From assembly GCF_001723175.1 (NCBI RefSeq), contig NC_064653.1, forward strand, positions 2,666,001-2,730,000: 64,000 nt of DNA. Reading direction: 5' to 3'. This stretch comes from Penicillium oxalicum. Taxonomy: Eukaryota > Ascomycota > Eurotiomycetes > Eurotiales > Aspergillaceae. Shown here one piece after another: positions 24,273 to 34,943 of this stretch. The first letter of the stretch is position 1. Each line of letters opens with the position of its first letter. The notes below the pieces were generated by a model. The model was given only the letters and a program-made list of their open reading frames with translations. It was not told the origin of the DNA and ran no database searches. The position numbers and the translations under genes are program-made.

Positions 24273-27200
24273 TCAAAGATCCATCGCGTCTCCTGCCTCG
24301 GAGGTGGTGTCGACCATGTCGAGAAGTTTGGCGTACGGGACGGTCACCCGTTGAAGCTCGCGATATTTGCCTGTCAATATCCGTTAGTAAACAAAGAACG
24401 AGAAGCAATTTTCACCCCCGGCCGGAATCGTCAAGCGCGTCAGGAAATACGTACCGAGCGCAAGTATAACTTCTTTCAATAAGGTCTCGCGTGGCCATCC
24501 GCAAAGATCGTCGGATCCCTCGCGCCAATTGCGGCCCTCGTGCTCGTTCGCCTGAAGCTTCGCGACGGTCTCTGACCCATCCTCATCATCGAAAAGTCCA
24601 CCAATGAGGCCCTTCAACAGCTCTTCGACCTTACCCTTCAAGCCTTCCGCACCGATGCGCTTGGCGTACATATTCAGATAAAGCCGGAACTCCTCCTTAG
24701 CACCCAACGATAGCGCCGCTGCCATGCGATTCTCCAAATGGGCAATGGAAACGCTCGACTCGAATGTCTCATACCCCTCTCGTGACAGCAAGACCTTGAT
24801 AAGTCGTTGCAGGAAGTATGCACGACCGCGCAGAAGGGTTTCATTCGTAGTGTTGCGCTCCAAGAAAGGAATGATGCCAGCTGAGACCGCAGCTTTGGAT
24901 TCCTTGTTCTCTTGACTGCCTTCTCGGGCCTGCAGATTACCCACGGGTGCATCTGTGGAGTTCCAGTATTGACTACCAACAGCCCACCATGCTTCCGAGA
25001 CACGCTGCCATGTGTACATAGCAGGGGAATAAGAGTAGCCCTCCCCATTGGTCAGTGAAACGACGATCCGTCCTTCCGAGTTGATGCGAGCATCGGTGAC
25101 AGCGGGTGCCGAGGTAGGGTTGCCCCCAAGCGTGTGAATCGCAGCATCAAGGACAGGCTGAAGAGAGATGGGTGGGTGAGGAGAGGAGAGGTGCTTCACG
25201 TTCCAGACGTAGCACATTCCTACTGAAGAGATACATAGAACCCAAGGGCCATTGCACTCGAGAATGACTGGCTGTGCCTCCAGTACCAAAGCACTGACCA
25301 AGCGGCGCCCCGCGGGTGTCCAGAGGTAAACAGACCCGTCTTCACACGCTGCGGCCCACAAGTTTTGATTGCCGGTGACCAGAAGCACGCACTTGGGCAA
25401 GAAATCTTGCCATAGGGGCTGCTCGCCGCGGAACAAAGTGAGACGCACTGGCTCGCGATCGACAGCTCGCCCTGTCAGACTGGCGGGTGAGGGATTCTTC
25501 GCCTCGAAAACTACGTCGATGCGACCTTTGTCTTTTGCGTTTGACTCTCCTGCCTGGTTAGGCGGCTCAGTTGGCTTTCCATTAGGGTCAAGGGCACGCA
25601 AGATAAAACTGCGGATTTTAGGCACTGCTAGTCGTGTCTGGCTGATGGACATGCAGGGATTCGTGACCGCAGGACGAATGAATTCCGGCGTTGGCTGTTG
25701 ACCCGAGACAGGAGGCTCTACAACTGCCGGTAAAAGGCCATCAAGAGTGTTGGACAAGATCGGAGTCGCTCCATTCTGGCTGGCTACTGCAACACGCTTT
25801 TCGACTTGTCCCTCCTCTTCACCCTCCAGCTGTGCTAGCCTGCGCTTGTTTCCAAACAACAATGTGGTGAGGCCACCTTTTGGCAGGCCGTCAAAAGGCT
25901 TGGAGAGGTCGACTATAGAAGTTGGCGCATCGCCCTTGACCTGAGAGCTCACCGATGCCATCAACCGCGTCTGAGGTAGTGAAGACTCACCGGCCCCAGC
26001 GCCGGAAACGAGTAAAGGTGCGATACGCTTTCGACCATCTTTGGTATATGTAGGACGTTGTTTCAACCTCTCCAATTTCGCCATGTAGGGATCCGGTTTT
26101 GCCGCATCGGTTGCAGGTGTAGACGTGCCGTTGGTTTGGGTCTTTGCTGACTCCGGCGCTGGGGACGGAACTCGGGCAGGCGTCGTGCCATTTGAAGGAG
26201 CTGCTGCCGCCGTCGCAACCGCTGCTGCTGCTGCCGCCGCGAGTTTCCATTAGTGGCAGCAGGCTGGGCGTGTCCATCGCCCATCAGGGCTCCCATGCGG
26301 CCTTCAACGCCCCTGAGCTCGCCAGCCTTGCTCTGCTCCTCAAGCAGCAAGCCATCCGTTGTTTCTGTGATACCCGCCCCTTTGCGGTTGGTACCAAACT
26401 TTGTGAGAGATTTTTCATTTTCTTCCATCTCGGTGGCCCAGCCCAGCTCGCCGTCTTCGAAACGCACCGCCAAGATAGTACCGTCGAGGGCAGTTGCGTA
26501 AAGGCATTTGCCATCAGGGCTCCATGCGAGATCGGACATTGACTTGGCGGCCATTTCTTGCGCAACCACAATTGGACGAGCATTGCTTGTGATCCAAACA
26601 CTCAGAGACTTGTCTGCACCCGCACAAGCAATCACCGTGATGTGATGTTGAGCGACGTGGTTGTCGGTCTGGTGCTTGTCGATGGGTTCTTTGGAGTAAA
26701 GGCGAGGAGAGAATGAGCACACCTCGACCGGCGCCTCGTGCCCAATAAGATTGATATCTCCATCCCACGATCCACGGTTGATGATCGCAACAGAACTCAC
26801 GGGTCCGTTGACTGCGTTCGCAGCGGCGATATGCATCCCATCCGGGGACCACGAACAGCGGCGGAAGTAGGCAGTCAGCGGGGAGTTGGCGAAGGGCGCC
26901 GTGATTGTGTGTTCTAACATGAAGTTGTTCATCTGGTCGTGGGAGGTGGAGTTGGGTCCAGGCGAGGTGAATCGGAAAATGCGCACGGTTCGATCATCAC
27001 TAGCAGTCGCAAAATACTTGTTGGCAGGATCGAAGGTAATGCCCTTGACATGACTTTGGTGCACTACTATCGTTTTCAATTTCTCAAAAGTGTGTCCGGA
27101 CCAAACAACAATCTTGGAGTCCAGTCCCACTGAAACGAGAATCGACGAATCGTGTGACCATCCCAAATCCTGCACATCGTTATCATGGCCGATCAACCGG

Positions 27201-27816
27201 CGAATTGTCCGCCAGTTTTCGACGGGGGGTGCTTCGTCGGAGCCTGTGTGTGTTCAAATGAGTCAATCTCCTTGTTGAGAACTTGCAGAGCACCGTCAGC
27301 TTACCAAATGTCGAGTGTGTGGGAGGACTTGAATCAAGCGTGTAGACACAGACGATTTTATCATCCGCGCCAGAGGCGAGGTATTTGCCGTTGGGTGAAA
27401 AGCGGACTGTATGAATGGTACCCGAATGGTTGCTCATGGAAGCCAGCTGTTTGGGCTTGCTTGCGAATTCCGGCTTGTCGGTGTTATGGATGGCCTCTGT
27501 AGACCAGATGCGGACGTATCCATCTAGACATTCAAGCAATCAGCATGGGCCCGGCAGACCTTTCTCTTCTTCTCGTTGGAAAAACTTTTGAGAAAACAGC
27601 TCCCCTCGGCTAGATTTCCCCAGCAGAACTCACCTCCAGCAGCCGTGACAAGTCGCTTCCCATCAGGTGAAACATCGCAACTGTAAACCTCAAAATCCTT
27701 CCGTTCACCTGCGAAGACGGACTCTGTCAGAACGTTTCTATTGTATTTATGTCGCGGGTCACGATGGATATGCATGTACCTCCGTGAGTCAACCATACAG
27801 GTTTAATGATATGCAT
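24273..27816 (-). CDS. HIR1: Histone regulator Hir1, with one frame break in a low-complexity linker
   Basis: Hir1 is a WD40 subunit of the HIR complex, which deposits H3-H4 outside replication and represses histone genes. Exons are 27816-27780, 27708-27634, 27523-27305, 27243-24455 and 24370-24273. The N-terminal WD40 propeller (about 1-360) includes CDVSPDGKRLVTAAG, VRFSPNGKYLASGADDK and VKGITFDPANKYFATASDD. The conserved block DPYMAKLERLKQRPTYTKDG (about residues 515-535) precedes the C-terminal Hir/TUP1-like half. The last exon (LGGKYRELQRVTVPYAKLL) is recovered only by splicing an 84-nt intron. The exons sum to 3,218 nt, one short of a multiple of three. The frame changes near 26236-26256, in a run of GCN/CAG triplets encoding poly-Ala. 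With that base restored the length would be about 1,072 aa. I favour an assembly error over a pseudogene. Confidence 0.9.
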
Positions 27817-29117
27817 GGTGTAGGTTGACGGCTCTGCGTTTTGGATTCTGCGTGAAGGCAAGGGCTCTATGCGACGATCAGAGGGAAAACGCTCGACATT
27901 GCAGACCAATCGAGCCGCGCCAGTTCGAAGTCGAGAATCAGAAGGCTGGCGATGATCGTAAAAAAGGGAGGTCGACTTAGTCGGTGGTGATGAGTCTCGT
28001 TGTAGGTGGTGGGAGAGAAACTGCGGTCTCAGGTGAAAGGCGCGCCCGCTCGAAAAGTCGCGATCTCCAGATTGGCTCGTCGTGGCCCGAGCTCCTTTTC
28101 GCGTTCTACCTTTAAATGGATCAGGTGCTTGGTACTACATACACCACTCCCGTCGATTCAATCTCCCAAATTCTTCGATCAGGCACCCAAACTCTTTGTC
28201 AATGAATTACCATAGCTAACGGATTGTTTCGTATTTGATTTAATTGATTCTGGCTTGTCCCCGCCTGGAATACCCCCCCCCCCCCCCCCCAATCCTCAAG
28301 TCGCATGCATCATTTGGGCAACACAGCCCCCGGTTTGTCACCCGAGTATGACTTTATCGGGGTTCAGCCCGGGTGGGCCAGGCACTTGGGTACCTTCAGG
28401 CACCCCCCAAGATCATGTTCTGTTTACGTAGCCACCCAAGCTCTCCTCTCTCAAGAATACTGTTAATGTCCTTTTCGTCATGACACTAAATGCCCATTGG
28501 TGTAAAGAAAATCACTTCCAAGAGAGACTTGACTCTGGAACGATGCAGATCGGTAAGAGTTCTAGGGCTATCAATTGGCCAGATGAGGCTGGGACCGCCT
28601 CGAGGTCCGAGATCTACTAATGCCGTTCACTATGGAGCTGATTAACATGACATCGTCTTGAGGCTCCTGCCACACATTTGATGACTTAGGTTGCAGGTAA
28701 TTCATCTCTTTACATGATCCAAGTTTACATGAATTTGTGATGGGGAACACAAAACACCCGTCTGGATTAATCATCGTCACTCCTTGTCACAGTAGAGAGG
28801 TACAATATCTTCGTCTAGGAGTAGAAATACAAAGGGCGCCAGAAGCAGCCAAATGACTCGAACGTCACGTGAGCCAATAGTTTGAATGTCTGGCCTGAAA
28901 ATCGAGGGCGCAGACGAGACAGAAAATGCTCAGACGCAGAGAGTAGTACAGGTGAAGTGAAGGCTCGTCGTCAGAAAGAGCAGACGGGACTCGCATGCGA
29001 CCCAAAGAAAAAAAAAAGACACCGGGAGAGGTTCAGATTAACATACATCGGGGGAAAGGGTGAATCGGTGAATGGCTGGAAAGAAGGCGTCAATCACTAC
29101 AACTCTCTCGCCGAGAT
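27817..29117. other. Intergenic region upstream of HIR1 with a poly-C tract
   Basis: About 1.3 kb covers the HIR1 promoter and the 3' end of the stomatin-like gene. It contains 18 consecutive C at 28273-28290. No protein or RNA gene could be supported. Confidence 0.5.
28273..28290. repeat. Poly-C tract
   Basis: About 18 consecutive C lie in the intergenic DNA upstream of HIR1. Confidence 0.9.
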
Positions 29118-30488
29118 TCATTTCTTCTGACTGGCTTCGTCGAATCCATCCAAAACGTCTTGGGCAATGCTGTTTTGCGACTGCTCATCAGCGAGGGCTG
29201 GGTCAGCCTCGCTGCCACTTTGCTGCGAGACCTCAGACATCCCACCGGAGACATGGCCCTCCTTACCAAGAGCTTTGGCAGCCATGCTCTTCGCCTGGGT
29301 CTCGCTGATCTTACCATAAACAGACATGGCGGATGCGATCATGCCTCCCATGTCACCAACGTTGCCGGGCACAACAACGGCGGTGCCTTCACGGGCCAGC
29401 TTGGAGAAGGCATCAACATATTGCTCCGCCACACGCAGGCTGAGAGCACCCTGAGCAGACTCCTGGCCATCCTGAATAGCACGAGCCACGACTTCAATTC
29501 CGCGAGCGGTAGCCTCCGCCTTGAGCTTGATCGCTTCGGCCTCACCGGAAGCGCGGTTGATCTGCTCAGATCGCAAGGCCTCGGATGCGAGAATCACCGA
29601 CTGTTTACGACCTTCGGCGATGTTGATGGCGCTCTGTCGCTGACCCTCCGAGTCCAGAATCTCCGCCCGCTTTGACCGCTCCGCGGTGACCTGGCGGTGC
29701 ATGGCGGCCACGACGCCCTCGGGGGCGTGGATATCCCTGATCTCATAACGCAGACAGACAACACCCCAGTCCTGCGCAGCCTCATTGATGGCCTGTGTGA
29801 TGTTGGTGTTGAGCGTCGCACGCTCCTTCAGAACATGGTCCAAGGTCAATTGACCAATCTCCGATCGCATAGTCGTCTGGGCAAGTTGAGAAATGGCGTA
29901 TTCGGCATCTTCGACTCCATAGCTGGTTTGCAAAGACAAGCGGTTAGCGCCCTTTCCCATGACGCATTGAGAGACTGCACTCAAAGTCACTTACCTGGCC
30001 TTGTACGCATCGAACACTCTGGTGTACAGGACGCCGTCCAATTCCAGTGTGACGTTATCCGCAGTGATGGCATTTTGACTGGGAATTTCGATCGCCGACT
30101 CCTTCAAGCTCTTCACGTATGCAATTCGATCAATAAATGGCATCAAAATAGCCAAACCGGGTTCCAGGATGCGATGGAACTTTCCCATGCGCTCGACGAT
30201 CCATGCTGTCTGTTGCGGGACAAAACGTATGACGGTATTGGCGGGGAGGGTCTGCCGATTCGTGAAGTAGGTTGAAGGGAAACCACCTCCTTGAGGGCCA
30301 CCAGCGGCTGCAAAATTGCTGAAGATGGATTCTGGTGCAAGGTGGCGCGGAGAGTTGGAGACGGAGCGGGCTTGTGCCGCGGCCACGCACGGCGTGGAAG
30401 CTGATCGAGGCAGACGACGCTGGTGAGTGAGGATATTCGCACCACGAGACCGAACAAGTCTCGAAGCCTGGCGGGTTACACCCTCCAT
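29118..30488 (-). CDS. Mitochondrial stomatin-like protein 2 (SPFH family)
   Basis: SLP2-type proteins form ring-like scaffolds at the mitochondrial inner membrane, bind cardiolipin and support respiratory chain and protease assembly. Two exons, 30488-29995 and 29922-29118, give 432 aa; the intron is 72 nt. The N-terminus (MEGVTRQASRLVRSRGANIL) is rich in Arg and Ser, consistent with a mitochondrial presequence. The SPFH/band-7 domain spans about residues 80-260 and includes RFVPQQTAWIVERMGKFHR and TADNVTLELDGVLYTRV. An Ala/Glu-rich coiled coil follows, then the conserved AEQYVDAFSKLAREGTAVVV block. An in-frame stretch continues upstream of the chosen ATG, but the start used fits a targeting sequence best. 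Confidence 0.93.
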
Positions 30489-31803
30489 CTTGAATTCTAT
30501 GATTAAGTCGAGGAGGCGGTGGCGTAAAGCAGGGAAGACTGGACGGGATACGATGATCCAGGTAAGCTGAGCTGTCTCATCGGTCATGTTCCACGGATAC
30601 CGCCTCAGGCAACAAGGCTACAGAGTTCCGCTCTGCTCCGTAGTAAAGCCGCCGCTGCCGTGCAGCGTGCCTCCTGCCAATTGCCCGGTATACGCATGAT
30701 ATGTGACATGGACACATATGTGATGACTTCTGAACTACTAGGTACTATATAGTGGTTTTCTCAGTTGGATCATGCGAAGGGAAATTACCTAGGTATTATG
30801 TGACATCATCTATATTCCTACTGGGTTCATGATCCATCGAGCCGACTCATCGGCATTCCAATACCTTCTCTGGCTTTGTCGGGCAGCATCTAAGACACTA
30901 AACCCCACTGAAGAGACACTCCATTCGTCCCAGAAACGTTGATTGAGCGTGGTACCATCTCAGGTGGCAGTGGAATTCCCCGGGCTGGAAATAATATATC
31001 TGGGTTTCCCGTTTACAACCGTTGACTGCCGTTCTCAGTTGTGGCATCGAGGCTGCCCGATCCCATCACACCTGAAAGTGGACCTTTCATGAGGCAAAAT
31101 TTTAACAAGACACAAGACACCTTTTCATTTTGCTAATTGCACACGACCCTTTGCTGCACCAGTATTCCCACATGCCAACAAATCCATCGAACCAAATTGC
31201 AAGCTCCAGGGTCTGGTGTTTCGATCATCAGAGCATGCCAGGGCATAAAGGCACACGCACATTTCACAAACAAGGCGGGTGATCAGGAAAGAGAGAGAAA
31301 AAAAAAAGAAAAACTCTATGATCCGGATAAATGGGAAGAAAGGGATGTAATTCAGAGCCCGGCGGGTGGACTTTTGGTATCAGGCGAAAAGAAACGGTGG
31401 ATATCTTGTCCGAGGATCTCATGGCGGACTCCGGGGACCATTCTGATTGGAGACACAGAAAGCCGTAATTCCGAAACAAAAGGCGCGTTGAAAGAGGAGG
31501 GGAGACTCGAAATCAATGTAATGGGAAACGTTGAACAAAACTCCGAAGGATCCGCGGCAAACCAGAAGACCCAGGAATAAATGGTTTGGCGATGGCACAA
31601 AAAAATTGATCAAAAAAGCAGGAATGCATGCGAATTCTTTTCGGGCACAATGATGCTGGCCCTAATTGACAGACAAAAGTAGCATTGAACAAATAAGATG
31701 ATCAGACAGCACAACACCATGAAAAGAGGAGACGCGTGTTTTCAGTAACAAGGGAAAAGAAGAAGAAGAAGAAAACAAGAAAATCCCACGCGGTGAAATT
31801 GCT
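30489..31803. other. Intergenic region downstream of the La-related gene
   Basis: About 1.3 kb holds the promoter of the stomatin-like gene (left) and the 3' end of the La-related gene (right). The open stretch at 31137-31580 (+) has purine-rich low-complexity composition and no recognisable domain. I see no RNA gene. Confidence 0.45.
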
Positions 31804-34800
31804 CTAAGCCCCCAGTCTCTGGTCATAGACCCCATGATAGAGCGAGTCGATCATGCGACGATTCGTGTCTTCCATCAGGCCACCCGTCATGGCCGAATTC
31901 AGGATATCAGTAAGCTCAGCGCTGAGGCGTGTTGTTTGATCACAGGACAGGTAAACCAGGTCGGTCAACACTTCTGCTGGGGAAGGACTGGGACTGCTGA
32001 TGGAAGCTTGGTAGAAACTCAACAGTGTAGTGAATCCATAATCAGAATGTCGTGTTAGAAGATCATCAAGGGCTGATCGTCTAAATTCATTGTAGAGTCG
32101 TGAATCGAAGTTGCGGAGGAGGGCCATGGACCAGAAACGATAGGGAATGCCACGCTGAGCATCGGTGCTGATTGTGGACCAATCCAGGGCAGCCTGACTT
32201 GGGTAATGGGTGGAAGAAGGAGAAGAAAAAGTGAAACTTTTGGAGATAGGGTATCTTTGACTGGACAGTCGATCCTGTCGTTTCGGACGTCGTATGGTGA
32301 GATTCGCATGAGAACTGAACAGCGATCCTCGATCGTGGTCTTGTTCATAACTGGGAGTGAGGGGGACCGCCATGGTCAGCAAACAGTCTGCAAGAGGTAA
32401 AGTGTCGGTCTATAGATACCTGACGGGGCACCACTGCATCCCAGAGGAGGAGTGGATCGATTCGGTGGTTTGCGAGTTTAGTCCGCACGCTAGAGAGGCG
32501 TCAATATCAGGGGTTTCCTTGGGAGCTGAACAGGGGTCTTCAGCTTGGGGGGTAGTTTCCGTGCGAGGATGACGGGTCGGGGGATGTCCTACGTTGGTAA
32601 CTTCATTTTGAGACGGCTGGAACTCCGGCGCGGCCGATGAAAGTGACGTTCGAGGCTCGGGAAGGGCGCTTGCGGTGCCATTGGGAACGAAGGGACGAGA
32701 TCCGGGATGCATTGAGCCGTTGGGAGCGGTCTCGAGATGATTTGACATGGCGTTGTTTTCGTCCTGGTTGGCGGACAGGTGAACCGCAGGGGCACCTTCG
32801 TGCTGGGCGGAGGGATCCCGCTGATCGACGGGAAGCACCCACTGAGCCCACTTCTCCTTGGGTCGGAGGCGGTCCACACCGTCCTCGCCGATCTGGTAGT
32901 CCACGTTTCGAAGACCCCGCGAGACGTGACGGAGCATCTCAAAGTCCTCGGTCAAGGACTTGACGCGCTTGAAACTGGCAATCACGCCCAAGGGGACAAA
33001 TCCTTGCGAGTCCATGTGGCGGCGCAAGAACATGTCCTTGCACATGTTGTCAACCGAGAAGTAGTACTCCAGCTGCATCGACAGCATGGTCATGAGGCCA
33101 AAAGGCTCCATGTACTGCTGGTAAGGGACGGCACTCATTGGTCCGGGCGCGACGTTGGAGAAAGAGGGATACATGGTATTGATTTCAGTGGGGTAGGCGT
33201 ACACGGGGTTGTACATAGCGCCCGATGCCGGCAATGAGGGAGATCGCAGGGGCATGCGGTTGTTTTGTGGTTGGCCATTTTGCACGGGGTGCTGCTGGGA
33301 TCGCTGGCGGTCGTTGAAGCCAAGCTTGCCGGGCACAAAGGTGTTGGCCATACCAAACTGATGGTTGGGGTTGAAGCTGGAGTACGGTCCGCGACCACGG
33401 TTGTTGGCGTGACGACCTCCTCGGTCCGCGCGGACCTCACCACGTTCACGGTTAAATTCATGAGAACCGGAGGCATCCCGATTCGCGTCCGCAGACTTGG
33501 GGCCAGACTCAACGCGGCGGTCGTGGAATCGAGTTGCGACCTGGGAGTCGATAGCCATCTGAGCTCCCTTGGACACACGATCACCAGCTCGACCCTCCTG
33601 GTTCTTGGAGAACTGCTTGCCGTCGCGCACGAAACGTGGTACATGTTCACCGCCATTCATCGACTTGCCATTGACCGCGCCCTCCTCGGTAGTACGGGGT
33701 CCACGGCCGCGATCGGTATTTTGAGCTTTCCGCGCATCCTGGTTGCTAACATCAGCGCTAGTGGAGCGCCGGGCTTGCGCGGGCAGAGACGTAGCACGAG
33801 CGCTTCCGTTGTCGTTCCGGCCGCGCTCTCCTGAGCCCTGCTTTCCAGTAGTGGTTGCAGCAGCCTGGCCAGACGCTGTCTTCTCGGCAGGGCAGCGCCA
33901 CTTCCGTGGGGACCACCTCGGCCACTATCACGTCCTCCTCGGGCAGTTCGGCGGCCGCCGCGGCCGGATGGCGTTGGGAGAGGGGTGTTGAACACTGCGG
34001 TGGGGACGTAATTGACGGGCATCCATTTCTCCTTGCCATGAGAGCGGGCGACGGGGCTCTTGTCGGTTCGCTCAGGCTTCTCGGTCTTCTCCTGTGCCTT
34101 CTTCTTTTCCTCGCCGAGAGCAGTCTGTGGGGTGGGCCACGAAGAGGCATCTGCAACGGGAGGAATACCCTCATCACGTCCCTTGCCATCGGACTTCTTG
34201 CCCTTGGTGCCCTCCACAGCACCATCAGTGGCCTTTTTCTTGTTCCCAGACTTTGTGGAATCGTGCGAGGCCTCCTCTGATTTGGCCTTCACGGCAGGAA
34301 CTGCGGGGGTGCTCTTGGCTTTGGCTTCCTGGGCTTCCTTTCTTTGCTGCCAAATGTTGACAGAGGGAAGGGGAGCAGCTTTCAACTCCTTGGGTGGCGC
34401 GGCCTTCTCGGCCTTCTCAGCCTTCTCAGACTTCTCAGACTTCTCAGACTTCTCAGACTTCTCAGACTTCTCAGACTTGTCCGCTTTGTCTGACTTCTCT
34501 CCTTTCTCCTTGGACTTCTCAGAGTTGGTCTCAGACTTTCCAGCCTTGGCATCCGACTGAGCCTGCTTTTCAGATGAAGATGCGGTTCCATTCGCGCCCT
34601 GGGTACCGTCGGTTTCCTTTGATTGAGCAGCATTTGACCGGACACTCGGAGATGCAGTTCGGGAGTTGTTGGTTCTGGATCGGTGGACGTGCTTGCTGGT
34701 AACTGTGGTAAACTCGGCATCGTTGTCGACACTTGTCGTAGAAGTCTCGGGCTCCTGCGGCGTTTCTGTCTCAGAGGCAGTTGTCACAGACTCGGGTTGA

Positions 34801-34943
34801 GGTGCCATGTTCTCGGTCTGCTCCTCAGTCTTTGGCTCTGGCTTTTCCGACTCAGTTGAGCCGGCCTTGATGGGTGATGCGCTCCCAGAGACGCTTCCAG
34901 AGGCGCCTTTGGCGGCTTGCGCGTAGGAGAAAGTGGTGCTCAT
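31804..34943 (-). CDS. La-related RNA-binding protein (LARP1/Sro9/Slf1 type), with one frame break
   Basis: Proteins of this family bind mRNA through a La motif and associate with translating ribosomes. The main reading runs from 34943 to 32420 and, after a 69-nt intron with a GCTGAC branch site, from 32350 to 31804. The N-terminal half is charged and disordered, with an eight-fold SEK-type repeat and an RGG-rich segment. The La motif (about 615-705) includes LEYYFSVDNMCKDMFLRRHM and GFVPLGVIASFKRVK. The last exon carries FWSMALLRNFDSRLYNEFR, matching the C-terminal region of fungal LARP proteins. The exons sum to 3,071 nt, one short of a multiple of three. The frame changes near 33886-33896, between GGPHGSGA and EKTASGQAAATTTGK. 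With the base restored the length is about 1,023 aa. I favour an assembly error. Confidence 0.88.
34403..34474. repeat. Nine-nucleotide tandem repeat coding SEK/AEK units
   Basis: Eight units of a 9-nt motif (TTCTCAGAC type on the plus strand) lie inside the La-related gene and encode repeated Glu-Lys-Ser/Ala triplets. The repeat preserves the reading frame, so copy number can vary without disrupting the protein. Confidence 0.9.

Noticed and set aside
26240..26390. An intron to explain the HIR1 frame change
   Set aside because: A donor at GTATCA with an acceptor in the CAG run would delete a segment that resembles conserved Hir1 sequence, and no shorter GT...AG interval fits.
31137..31580. 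147-codon open frame on the plus strand
   Set aside because: Low-complexity composition, no domain, and it lies in the 3' flank of the La-related gene.
33850..33910. A mini-intron in the La-related RGG segment
   Set aside because: The only GT...AG interval is about 37 nt with a poor donor and does not restore the right frame.
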